In this document: in pieces, positions 15,987 through 24,491 of the stretch
How the letters are laid out: each line of letters opens with the position of its first letter
How positions within the stretch are numbered: the first letter of the stretch is position 1
Source: Sedimentisphaerales bacterium
GTDB lineage: Bacteria; Planctomycetota; Phycisphaerae; Sedimentisphaerales; SM23-30
Length of the DNA: 36,331 nucleotides
Reading direction: 5' to 3'
NCBI GenBank assembly: GCA_028281535.1
Contig: JANQJS010000023.1
Coordinates: forward strand, 1 to 36,331
The notes under the pieces: model-generated
The model's database searches: none
What the model was told of the DNA's origin: nothing
What the model saw: the letters and a program-made list of their open reading frames with translations, nothing else
Made by a program: the position numbers and the translations under genes

Positions 15987-16024
15987 GGTGAGTCAAAGGT
16001 TACTTGGCAGTGCATTGACTCACC
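15987..16024 (+). promoter_or_regulatory. GGTGAGTCA stem-loop upstream of CRO2
   Basis: A 9-bp perfect inverted repeat, GGTGAGTCA with TGACTCACC, matching the stem-loops before CRO1 and CRO3. It is retained although the FecR gene that precedes it in the other units is gone, so it belongs to the oxidase gene. Confidence 0.62.
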
Positions 16025-16045
16025 TCAGTTCAAACAGGATAAAAC

Positions 16046-16092
16046 TACCCCGTGTGAATAATCACCATTCTAACGCACCTATCTTCGGGGTA
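16046..16092 (+). promoter_or_regulatory. Conserved leader element E, copy 2
   Basis: TACCCCG (16046-16052) pairs with CGGGGTA (16086-16092) around 33 nt, the same interior length as copy 1, with ACCATTCTA at 16064-16072. The helix sequence differs from copies 1 and 3 while pairing is kept. A GTGTGTG tract follows at about 16160 and the start codon is 111 nt downstream. Confidence 0.6.
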
Positions 16093-16203
16093 CAAGTTCC
16101 AATTTACAAAGGCGGTTTCCGTCTATCTACCTCTTTTGCGTAAAAGTGATAAGTGTGATCGTGTGTGTTAATGATAATTTATATTAATTGAAAGGAAGTA
16201 AGT

Positions 16204-19200
16204 ATGAAAACGAAAGTAAAGTATCACAACTTTTTAGCTATCGTCATCATGATAGCAGTTGTGGGGATATCATCTGAAAAACTCTTTGCACAAGGCTCAT
16301 GGACACCCCCATTTGCAACAGGTGTCGAAGCGGTGCATATGGGGGTATTGAATACCGATCGAGTATTTGTTTTTTCGATTCGGGAGTTTTCACCCTATAA
16401 ATGGGGAACGTTTGATCCAGAGAATCCGGCTGGAAGCTTGGCTGATGGTAATACCAACAATTATTTCTGTGCTGGTCATACCATTCTGGAAGATGGTCGA
16501 TTCCTGATGGTCGATGGTACGGCTAATGGGAACATGGGGCGATTTAATCCTGCTAATGAATCCTGGTCCAGCGCCGGAAATACTGCAACAAATCAAACAC
16601 GCTGGTATCCTTCGACAATCATTTTAGGCAATGGTAAAGTATTTACCGTGGGTGGTACTGAAGATGGAGGTCACGGGTCGAGTTGTACAGGTGGTGATCG
16701 CTCGGGTGAAATTTATGATCCAGATACCAATAGCTCAGTATTATTAAATGGTGGTTCAAACATCATGCCCAATCAAGATCCGGATGCTTACCCTCGTATT
16801 TTTTTGATGTGGGAACAAAATGCTAACCCAAATATTTTTAGAGTCTTCAATGCTGGTCCATTTGCACAATCATGGTATTATACCATTAATACAGATAATA
16901 ATACGGCTTCAGTGGCAAATGGTGATGTCGATAACTTCGCCCCTTCAGGCGGTTGTGCTCAAGGACGTCTCCAAGGAACGTATGCTCGACTCGACGATGG
17001 TCGTGTAATAGCAATGGGTGGTTTTAAATTCAATGAATCAGGTCCTACAACAGCATCTGTTTCTATTATTGACCCAGAAGCAGGAAGTCCAAACTGGACA
17101 CAAGCTGCGAGCATGAATTTTTCGCGCCATTACAATCTAAGTACTTTGCTGGCGGATGGTACACTGATGATGATTGGTGGCGAAATTGGAGATGATATTA
17201 GTCGTTTAACACCAGAATTATATAATCCGGCTTCAAATAGCTGGAGCAATTTAGCAAACATTGCCTTTAAACGAAATTACCATACCTCAGCCGTATTGCT
17301 ACCCAGTGGTAAAGTTTGTGTTTCTGGTGGTGAAGATAATAATGGCCCTGGTGATCTGGGTGAAACCGATCAAATGCAGGTTTATTCACCTGATTATTTG
17401 TCAGCCGGTTCACGCCCAGTCATTAATTCTTCCCCAACAACCGCAGGCTATGGATCGAACATCAATGTAAGTTACAGTTCAAGTAATACGATTAATGATG
17501 TCATATTGCGACGACCAGGTAGTTCTACCCACGGTTTTACTTACAACATGATAGGTGCACCTTGTAGTTTTACAGATAATGGCAGCTCTTTAACCGTAAC
17601 AATACCTTCTAATCCAAACCGTATTCCACCGGGCTATTACATGTTATTTATTTTTTCAAATAATAGTGGAACGAAGGTTCCTTCTGTAGCTAAATGGATT
17701 CAAATTTCCGGTAACGCTCCGCCACCAGATACTGATCCTCCAACACCTAATCCTGGAACGTTTTCCACCGCACCAAACGCAACGGGTGAAACGTCAATTA
17801 ATATGGTCGCATCTGTAGCTAATGATGCAAGTCCACCAATTGAATATGATTTTGATGAAACCACTGGTAATCCTGGTGGAAGTGATAGTCCATGGCAATC
17901 CTCAAGAACCTATAACGACACGGGTTTGAGTTCCAATACACAGTATTGCTATCGTACACGCAGTCGTGATAGTCTTGGTAATACTGGTAGTTGGACAAGC
18001 ACGGCATTGTGTGCAACAACAAATTCACCTCCAGTGGATACTAATCCTCCATCACAGCCTGATATTTCTTCCGTGGTTGCCAATAGTGATACTCAAGTGA
18101 CTGCAACGTCAACTGTCTCTACAGATCCAGAGGGCAGTAATCCCGTTGAATATCAATTTGATGAAACGACGGGTAATGCTGGAGCAACGGATAGTGGATG
18201 GCAAACTACAACGACTTATGTCGACACAGGATTGACGGGCTCAACGCAATATTGCTATCGTGTTCGTGCTCGTGACAGCTCAGGTAACCAAAATACCACC
18301 AGTTACTCAGGTGCTCAATGTGCGAACACAGACCCTGCACCCGATATAGACCCTCCAACACCTGACCCATTAACTTGGGAATCTGTTCCTACAGCCATTG
18401 GTGATGCTGCGATCACGATGACGGCAACGTTAGCAACAGATCCAGCGGGTACGATTGAATATCAATTTGATGAAACCAGTGGTAATATCGGTGGATCTGA
18501 TTCTGGTTGGACAGCCAATCGTGTCTATTTTGATTTTGAATTGAATGGTGGTACGCAATACACCTATCGTGTTCGTGCTCGTGATTTCTTTGGTAACATT
18601 GGCGGTTGGTCAACAACGCAAGCTACAACCACTGCACCTGAAGATGGTTTTGTCGATGTTGCGGTTGGACCTGGTACAAACTTTGTTCCAAGTGATATTA
18701 CTATTCCTGTTGGTACAACTGTTCAATGGACATTTTTCGAAGATACTGATCACAATGTCTGGTCTGGTGTCACCGGTGGCCATACGGTCTTTGATGGTGA
18801 TCCACCATGGGATGGTACACCTTCAGGTGGTACGATGCTCTTCTCATCTACAAGTGATCCACTTGTAACCAATCCTGCAGGAGCGACGTTTAATGTAACT
18901 TTTGATCAGGCCTTTTTGGATGCATCAACCGGTGATTTAGGTTTTGATGCATACAATTATCACTGTCATATTCATGGCACAGGTTTACATTCTGGTACCA
19001 TTACTGTAACCGGCGGAACCGCACCAGGTATTCAACTTGAAACCGGATCTGTAAGTGGCGTGACGAACAGCTGGACAACTGTGAATTTAGCTTCGAGCTA
19101 TAGTTCAATGGTTGTTGTTGCGACACCCAATTATGACAACACCTCTTCTCCAGGTTCTGTGCGTATTCAGAATGCATCTGGTAGTAGCTTCCAAGTTCGA

Positions 19201-21630
19201 ATCGATGCGGCAGGTGGCTCAAATGTCACCGCAGATGTCCATTACATGGTTGTTGAAGAAGGTGTTTATACACAAGCTGGCAGTGGTGTCACCATGGAAG
19301 CCGTGAAATTCACCTCGACTGTAACAGACAATGCGTCTGCAACCTGGAATGGTGAAGTTCGCAGTTATAGTAATACCTATACCAGTCCAGTTGTTCTTGG
19401 GCAAGTTATGACTTATAACGATGCTGATCATGTGGAATTTTGGTCATTTGATGGTAGTAATCGTGCAAATCCACCATCAGCTTCTAGCTTTGGTGTGGGT
19501 AAAACCGTGAATGAAGATACCGATAATACTCATGCCGATGAAACGATTGGTTACATTGTCATTGAAGCTGGAAATGGATCCATTGAAGGTGTAAATTATA
19601 GCGCAGGTGTTGGTAGTGATATTGTTGCAGGTGTCACCAATTCACCGCCATATGCTTATAGTATTAGTGGCCTGAGCAGTGCTTCTGTTGCTGTTGCAAT
19701 GATGACTGCTGTTGATGGTAATAACGGTGGTTGGGCTGTACTTTATGGCTCAAATCCTGTTTCAGCATCAACATTGAATCTTGTCATCGATGAAGATCAG
19801 TTAGGTGATACGGAACGTAGTCACACTACAGAGCAGGTTGCCTACATCGTCTTTGAAGACACAGGTGGTGGGCCAGATACCACACCTCCTACTCCGAATC
19901 CTGCTACGTTTGCTTCGGCGCCTGCTTCCGCTGGTACGACATCGATTAGTATGACTGCTACGACGGCGAGTGATCCATCAACGCCGGTTGAATATTTCTT
20001 TGCTGAACAGACCGCGAATCCAGGAGGTAGTGACAGTGGTTGGCAAACATCTACTAGCTACACGGACTTATTGCTCTCACCAGCTACGCAATATTGTTAC
20101 ACCGTAACATCACGTGATAACGCTGGTAACACAGGTAATAGTTCTATTCAATCTTGTGCGACAACAGATGCTTTACCTGATACCAATCCACCAAGCTCAC
20201 CAAGCATTGCTTCCGCTGTTGCTGACAGCGATTCTCAAATCACCGTTACTTCAACGGTTTCTACTGATGCTGAAGGTAGCAATCCTGTTGAATACCAATT
20301 CAACGAAACGACTGGAGGATCCGGTGCAACCGATAGCGGATGGCAAACAAGTACCTCTTATGTGGATGGTGGTCTGAGTGCTTCAACGCAATACTGCTAC
20401 CAAGTTCGCAGTCGCGATAGTGTGGGTAACACCAACAGCTACTCAGCACAATCTTGTGCAACCACACAAGGTGGCAGTGGCGGATGTACCGTTGTTATTT
20501 CTGATGACTTCGAAGCCGGTAATTTTGGCAACTGGAATGATGGTGGGACTGATTGTATCTTGCATAATGGAGCGAACTCACCTCAAGGTAGTTTCTCCAT
20601 CGACTTGCAAGACAACACCTCTACCTCCGTTACAACCTCTGATGCATTGAATCTGTCTGCTTATCAAGATGTCAAAGTTGACTTCAGTTACAACCCGATC
20701 AGTTTTGAAGGTAGCGAAGATTTCTTCTTAGAAATTTCTACCAACGGTGGAAGTAGCTACTCAATATTGAAGCAATATGTCAATGATGTTGACTTTAGCG
20801 ATACCGGTGGACCTGTCTCTGATTCTGTAACCTCATCAGGCATTAGCTTGTCAAGTAATACGGTAATTCGTTTCCGTTGCGATGCATCTGGTAATGGTGA
20901 TAACGTTTACTTGGATGAAATCGTGATCAGTGGTTGCGGCACAGGCGGCGGTGATACCGATCCTCCAACGCCGAATCCTGCCACATTTTCATCAGCTCCA
21001 AGTGCCGATAGCGATACCGCCATCAGCATGACGGCAACGACTGCAAGTGATGTGTCTGGGCCGGTTGAATATAACTTTAATCATATTAGCGGCACACCCG
21101 GCGGTACCGAGAGTGGATGGCAAACCTCTACCAGTTACACAGATAGCGGTTTAAGTGCTTCCACACAATATTGCTATACGGTTCAATCCCGTGATAGCTT
21201 AGGTAATACTGGATCCGCTTCGGCTCAATCTTGTGCAACGACACAAGCTGGCGGTGGTGGCTGTGGGACAACCTGGAAATCTCAGGTGAACAATACCGAT
21301 GGCAGCATTGCTTACTCAGGTTTTAACGGCAATGTCTCAGCCCTCGGAGCTCTAAATAATGATGCTCAGTGGGCATTTGAAGGCAGTGCGACTGCAACCT
21401 TCTCAATCAATGGCAATGGTATTCGCGTATACGTATGGCGATTTGATGACGCGCAGGGCGCTACTGTCTCAATTGATGGTGGACCTGCACAATCATTTAG
21501 TGTTGGATCCGGGACTGAAGCTCAAGTGCTTGCATTTGAAGATACAACCCTAAGCTGTGGACCTCACACTGTTGTGGTCACACGAACCAGTGGTGAGCTT
21601 CACTTTGATTCCTATCAAGTACGTGATTAA
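16204..21630 (+). CDS. Secreted galactose-oxidase-like copper-radical oxidase with cupredoxin (CRO2)
   Basis: 1808 aa. After a signal peptide ending EKLFAQG comes a beta-propeller/DUF1929-like oxidase with Cys89, Tyr135, Tyr359-His360 and His443, all expected ligands present. Three Fn3-like modules (about 508-815) lead to a cupredoxin (815-940; His850, Cys921, His924). Its methionine-ligand position (Cys+8) is His929. Then come the threefold lectin-like region (about 940-1222), two Fn3-like modules, a MAM-like jelly-roll beginning ISDDFEAGNFGNWNDGG (about 1428-1580), one Fn3-like module and the C-terminal beta-sandwich. The ribosome binding site is AAAGGAAG. It is separated from B2 by 908 bp with no intact sigma/FecR pair, so its control must come in trans or have changed. 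Confidence 0.88.
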   Translation: MKTKVKYHNFLAIVIMIAVVGISSEKLFAQGSWTPPFATGVEAVHMGVLNTDRVFVFSIREFSPYKWGTFDPENPAGSLADGNTNNYFCAGHTILEDGRFLMVDGTANGNMGRFNPANESWSSAGNTATNQTRWYPSTIILGNGKVFTVGGTEDGGHGSSCTGGDRSGEIYDPDTNSSVLLNGGSNIMPNQDPDAYPRIFLMWEQNANPNIFRVFNAGPFAQSWYYTINTDNNTASVANGDVDNFAPSGGCAQGRLQGTYARLDDGRVIAMGGFKFNESGPTTASVSIIDPEAGSPNWTQAASMNFSRHYNLSTLLADGTLMMIGGEIGDDISRLTPELYNPASNSWSNLANIAFKRNYHTSAVLLPSGKVCVSGGEDNNGPGDLGETDQMQVYSPDYLSAGSRPVINSSPTTAGYGSNINVSYSSSNTINDVILRRPGSSTHGFTYNMIGAPCSFTDNGSSLTVTIPSNPNRIPPGYYMLFIFSNNSGTKVPSVAKWIQISGNAPPPDTDPPTPNPGTFSTAPNATGETSINMVASVANDASPPIEYDFDETTGNPGGSDSPWQSSRTYNDTGLSSNTQYCYRTRSRDSLGNTGSWTSTALCATTNSPPVDTNPPSQPDISSVVANSDTQVTATSTVSTDPEGSNPVEYQFDETTGNAGATDSGWQTTTTYVDTGLTGSTQYCYRVRARDSSGNQNTTSYSGAQCANTDPAPDIDPPTPDPLTWESVPTAIGDAAITMTATLATDPAGTIEYQFDETSGNIGGSDSGWTANRVYFDFELNGGTQYTYRVRARDFFGNIGGWSTTQATTTAPEDGFVDVAVGPGTNFVPSDITIPVGTTVQWTFFEDTDHNVWSGVTGGHTVFDGDPPWDGTPSGGTMLFSSTSDPLVTNPAGATFNVTFDQAFLDASTGDLGFDAYNYHCHIHGTGLHSGTITVTGGTAPGIQLETGSVSGVTNSWTTVNLASSYSSMVVVATPNYDNTSSPGSVRIQNASGSSFQVRIDAAGGSNVTADVHYMVVEEGVYTQAGSGVTMEAVKFTSTVTDNASATWNGEVRSYSNTYTSPVVLGQVMTYNDADHVEFWSFDGSNRANPPSASSFGVGKTVNEDTDNTHADETIGYIVIEAGNGSIEGVNYSAGVGSDIVAGVTNSPPYAYSISGLSSASVAVAMMTAVDGNNGGWAVLYGSNPVSASTLNLVIDEDQLGDTERSHTTEQVAYIVFEDTGGGPDTTPPTPNPATFASAPASAGTTSISMTATTASDPSTPVEYFFAEQTANPGGSDSGWQTSTSYTDLLLSPATQYCYTVTSRDNAGNTGNSSIQSCATTDALPDTNPPSSPSIASAVADSDSQITVTSTVSTDAEGSNPVEYQFNETTGGSGATDSGWQTSTSYVDGGLSASTQYCYQVRSRDSVGNTNSYSAQSCATTQGGSGGCTVVISDDFEAGNFGNWNDGGTDCILHNGANSPQGSFSIDLQDNTSTSVTTSDALNLSAYQDVKVDFSYNPISFEGSEDFFLEISTNGGSSYSILKQYVNDVDFSDTGGPVSDSVTSSGISLSSNTVIRFRCDASGNGDNVYLDEIVISGCGTGGGDTDPPTPNPATFSSAPSADSDTAISMTATTASDVSGPVEYNFNHISGTPGGTESGWQTSTSYTDSGLSASTQYCYTVQSRDSLGNTGSASAQSCATTQAGGGGCGTTWKSQVNNTDGSIAYSGFNGNVSALGALNNDAQWAFEGSATATFSINGNGIRVYVWRFDDAQGATVSIDGGPAQSFSVGSGTEAQVLAFEDTTLSCGPHTVVVTRTSGELHFDSYQVRD

Positions 21631-21664
21631 ATGTGATCTTTAATTAAATACACCTTTTTGATAA

Positions 21665-21695
21665 GCAAGGCTCTACTTCTCTAGTGGAGTCTTGC
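21665..21695 (+). terminator. Hairpin after CRO2
   Basis: GCAAGGCTCTAC pairs with GTGGAGTCTTGC (two G-U), preceded by ATACACCTTTTT. The equivalent hairpin after CRO3 pairs perfectly. It is not followed by a long U tract. Confidence 0.5.
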
Positions 21696-21744
21696 ATTAA
21701 AAATCTTGATTCAACTAGAGTATCATTTGATACTCAACTTCCTT

Positions 21745-21777
21745 AGCGTGGCACATACACACTGCCACGCTTTTTTT
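21745..21777 (+). terminator. Rho-independent terminator after CRO2
   Basis: AGCGTGGCA pairs with TGCCACGCT around a loop containing ACACAC, followed by seven T. It is nearly identical to the terminator after CRO3. Confidence 0.9.
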
Positions 21778-21870
21778 ACGCATCAACTTATAGCCAAAAA
21801 TAGGCGTTTTTATCACCCCTTCTGAGAGGTAGATAAAATTTGTCGTTATTTTTGGTGATTTTTTAGTCTT

Positions 21871-21935
21871 TATAAGTCGATGTTATATAAGGAGAAATGG
21901 AAATTTAATGGAAAAATGATTTTTAGTCCTCCAAT
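21871..21935 (+). promoter_or_regulatory. Sigma-operon promoter region, unit 3
   Basis: TATAAGTCGAT (21871-21881) and CCTCCAAT (21928-21935) are 46 nt apart, the same gap as in unit 1, although the intervening sequence differs. This supports a shared control region for the sigma operons. Confidence 0.5.
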
Positions 21936-21993
21936 TTTGAATCGAAGGGGAAAGTACTTAAATAGAAAACAACCCTAGTTAAATGTGTGATGA

Positions 21994-22554
21994 ATGAACA
22001 AAAGTAATCAAATATCTAATGAACTAAATCCCTTAAATGTGAATGAGCAATTCGCCTGTTTATTGCTCAACAACCAAAAACGCATTTATGGGTTTATCCT
22101 GACCCTGGTTCCTAATATGTCAGACGCAGATGATTTGATGCAGGAAACAGTCATGGTCATGTGTCGCCGGTTTGATGAATTTGACCAGGAGGCTAGTTTT
22201 GCTGCGTGGGGGATGGGGATTGCTTACAACAAAGTTCTAAAATTCCGACAAAAGCAAAGTCGTTCTAAATTAACATTTAGTGAAAAATCAATGGATCAGA
22301 TCATTAAATCTTCAAATGACTCTCTTGATATTTTAGAAGATTATTCGCAGGCGTTAAATAATTGCCTTCAGAAATTAAATGAACATGATCGTAAATTGAT
22401 ACGGATGCGTTATAAGAATTCTGAAAAAATAAAGACGATTGCTCAGGATTTAAATCGCTCTGTACAAGGTATGTATAAAGTGTTTGCTCGTATCCATAAC
22501 ACGCTAAGACTTTGTGTAGACCGAACACTGACTCAAAAAAAGGGGGTGTCATGA
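21994..22554 (+). CDS. ECF-type RNA polymerase sigma factor, unit 3
   Basis: 186 aa. Region 2 has RIYGFILTLVPNMSDADDLM plus an MQET segment and FAAWGMGIAYNKVLKF. Region 4 has LNEHDRKLIRMRYKNSEKI and GMYKVFARIHNTL. It is paralogous to the sigma factors of units 1 and 4 and looks closer to that of unit 4 (both have GFIL-LVPN-SDADD). It overlaps the next gene by ATGA. The ribosome binding site is weak: there is no clear Shine-Dalgarno in AAATGTGTGATGA, and an out-of-frame GTG-ATG pair lies just upstream, so low basal translation is possible. Confidence 0.88.
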   Translation: MNKSNQISNELNPLNVNEQFACLLLNNQKRIYGFILTLVPNMSDADDLMQETVMVMCRRFDEFDQEASFAAWGMGIAYNKVLKFRQKQSRSKLTFSEKSMDQIIKSSNDSLDILEDYSQALNNCLQKLNEHDRKLIRMRYKNSEKIKTIAQDLNRSVQGMYKVFARIHNTLRLCVDRTLTQKKGVS

Positions 22555-24290
22555 GTCAGATTGATCCATTACAATTGAGCCAGATGATTCTTGAATCTCT
22601 GGACGGTACCATTTCTCCAAGCGACTTTGAACGACTTGATCAATTGATACAAAATGAACCAGACGTCGCACAACTTTACGTTAAACTAATGAATTCGCAT
22701 ATAATATTTAGTCAACAAGGGTTAGCCAGTCGAATTTATTCTACTGATGAACAGATTGATACAGACAATGAAACCGAAGATCTGCTTAGAGATATGATTG
22801 AAAAAGAAGAATATCTTGTCGGAATCAAAGAAGATGAGATGTCTGCACGGCACAAGGAATTAGTCAAGTCTAAGGCGCAAAAACAACTCGCAGAATTTCT
22901 AAGTCACCAATCCAGTCATGAAGTCAGAAGCTCTGAACCTGCCAAAATACAAAGGGAAAAAACAAGCCAATCCAAAAAAATATTATGGGCTATGGCCGCT
23001 TGCCTTTTAATGAGTGTGTTTATCTGGCTTTTTTATCCTTCAAGAGATGCAAAGTCCGTTTCAAAATTAATAAATACATTCAATACCCAATGGCCATATC
23101 AAGCCAGTATTTTTAAAATTCATGAAATTTATAATCTGCCCAAAGGTTTGGCGGAAATCGAGTTTGATAGTGGGGCTAAAATCATTCTCGAAGGACCGGC
23201 GGAGATTAAAATGAATTCGGCTAATGGGGCCTATTTAAATCTTGGTAAACTTGTGGCGCACGTTCCTCCGCGTGCCCAAGGTTTTACGATTAAAACACCT
23301 AACGCAAAATTTGTAGACCTGGGGACAGAATTTGGTGTATCAGTAGAGGGTCGTTCTAGTACCTTATCTGTTTTTAAAGGTCAAGTAGCTGTTGTGATGC
23401 CAGACAGTGGTTTCCAAGATAAACATGTGATTCAATCTGGTCAGCATGTTATTGCAAAGAATAATGAAGTAGTGATTAGCGATAAACCACAAAGTATTCA
23501 ATTTGTACGCGCTATACCAACTGCTAATGATTCGGCAGATCAGAAAATCAAATCATCGCGTTCTGAATGTGTAACTCCTGCTCTCTACATTAATCATGAT
23601 ATATTAAAAGAAAACAAGTATTCACAAATTAATTGGAGAGGTCCGAAGCATTTAGATGAACAAACGATTCGGTTTGATGGTAAATATAATCAGCTTCTGT
23701 TGCGAAATATAAAAGTAAATGAGTCTGAAACTAAATTTTGGCGTGATGGATATTCCTGGAGTTTCTGGTTCAAGCCCGACCTGATTAAAGAGCTATGTTT
23801 ATTTAAGGTGATTACTCGAGAGCATTCTGATCTTGAGAGTAATAAAGACTATCATCATGATGATGATCAACTGCATTGGCTATCCATAAAGTTGAATAAG
23901 AGTAATCAACCGGTGATTAGTTACATATTTAATTCTCATGTGGAATATGACTCTGCCAAAAATCGTGAACATGAAATCGTTACACCCGCCTTGTCATCTC
24001 ATCAAGAATGGATTCATGTTGCTGCTTCTTATTATTTAGATCGCGTACGGCTATATATGAATGGGCAGTTGGTCAAAGATTATCAAATACCTGATGGTCA
24101 TGATATCTTTGGCGATGATACTGACTCGTTTATTTTTGGTCGTACACTAAATTCAAAATTAGGAAAACTCAAAGGTAAGAAATTTATGCGATTCAAAGGA
24201 AGTATGGATGATATGCTATTTTATGAATGTGACCTAACCTCTCAAGATATCTTTGATATCTATACGAAACAAAAAAGATATAAAAAGTGA
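22551..24290 (+). CDS. FecR-LamG membrane regulator (putative anti-sigma), unit 3
   Basis: 579 aa. The cytoplasmic anti-sigma-like segment (QMILESLDGTISPSDFERLDQ) is followed by a membrane helix (about 145-163, LWAMAACLLMSVFIWLFY), a FecR domain (about 197-285 with AEIEFDSGAKIILEGP, SANGAYLNLGKL and DLGTEFGVSV) and a LamG domain (about 340-575, with RLYMNGQLV and FKGSMDDMLFYECDL). Start ATG 22551 overlaps the sigma stop as ATGA and has AGGGGG as ribosome binding site; the in-frame ATG at 22512 is inside the sigma gene. The oxidase CRO3 lies 201 bp downstream with no terminator between, so read-through into it is possible. Confidence 0.88.
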   Translation: MSQIDPLQLSQMILESLDGTISPSDFERLDQLIQNEPDVAQLYVKLMNSHIIFSQQGLASRIYSTDEQIDTDNETEDLLRDMIEKEEYLVGIKEDEMSARHKELVKSKAQKQLAEFLSHQSSHEVRSSEPAKIQREKTSQSKKILWAMAACLLMSVFIWLFYPSRDAKSVSKLINTFNTQWPYQASIFKIHEIYNLPKGLAEIEFDSGAKIILEGPAEIKMNSANGAYLNLGKLVAHVPPRAQGFTIKTPNAKFVDLGTEFGVSVEGRSSTLSVFKGQVAVVMPDSGFQDKHVIQSGQHVIAKNNEVVISDKPQSIQFVRAIPTANDSADQKIKSSRSECVTPALYINHDILKENKYSQINWRGPKHLDEQTIRFDGKYNQLLLRNIKVNESETKFWRDGYSWSFWFKPDLIKELCLFKVITREHSDLESNKDYHHDDDQLHWLSIKLNKSNQPVISYIFNSHVEYDSAKNREHEIVTPALSSHQEWIHVAASYYLDRVRLYMNGQLVKDYQIPDGHDIFGDDTDSFIFGRTLNSKLGKLKGKKFMRFKGSMDDMLFYECDLTSQDIFDIYTKQKRYKK

Positions 24291-24295
24291 TTTAA

Positions 24296-24340
24296 TTGGG
24301 TGAGTCATGCGAATCTGGCATGATCTGATGACTCACCCAA
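24296..24340 (+). promoter_or_regulatory. TTGGGTGAGTCAT stem-loop upstream of CRO3
   Basis: A 13-bp perfect inverted repeat (24296-24308 with 24328-24340), the strongest of the three copies. It begins 5 nt after the FecR-LamG stop codon. No U tract follows. Confidence 0.65.
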
Positions 24341-24353
24341 AGCTTAAGTTTAG

Positions 24354-24413
24354 GCTATTGCTAACCCAAACCAGTAGAACCATTCTACTCTATTTCCCTA
24401 GTTTTAGCAATAG
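24354..24413 (+). promoter_or_regulatory. Conserved leader element E, copy 3
   Basis: The outer helix CTATTGCTAA/TTAGCAATAG has 10 perfect pairs. Inside it are an AGTAG/CTACT hairpin with ACCATTCTAC (24379-24388) and CTATTTCC. Sequence inside matches copy 1 (CTAACCCA, AGTAG, ACCATTCTAC), but the closing helix has a different sequence. A long GT-rich tract (about 24430-24454) follows. Confidence 0.6.
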
Positions 24414-24491
24414 GCTTATAGCTTATTCTGTTGTGTTGTGTGTGTATGTGTGAAGTGGATTTATAACCAACATTTTGAAAGGAAGTAGAGT

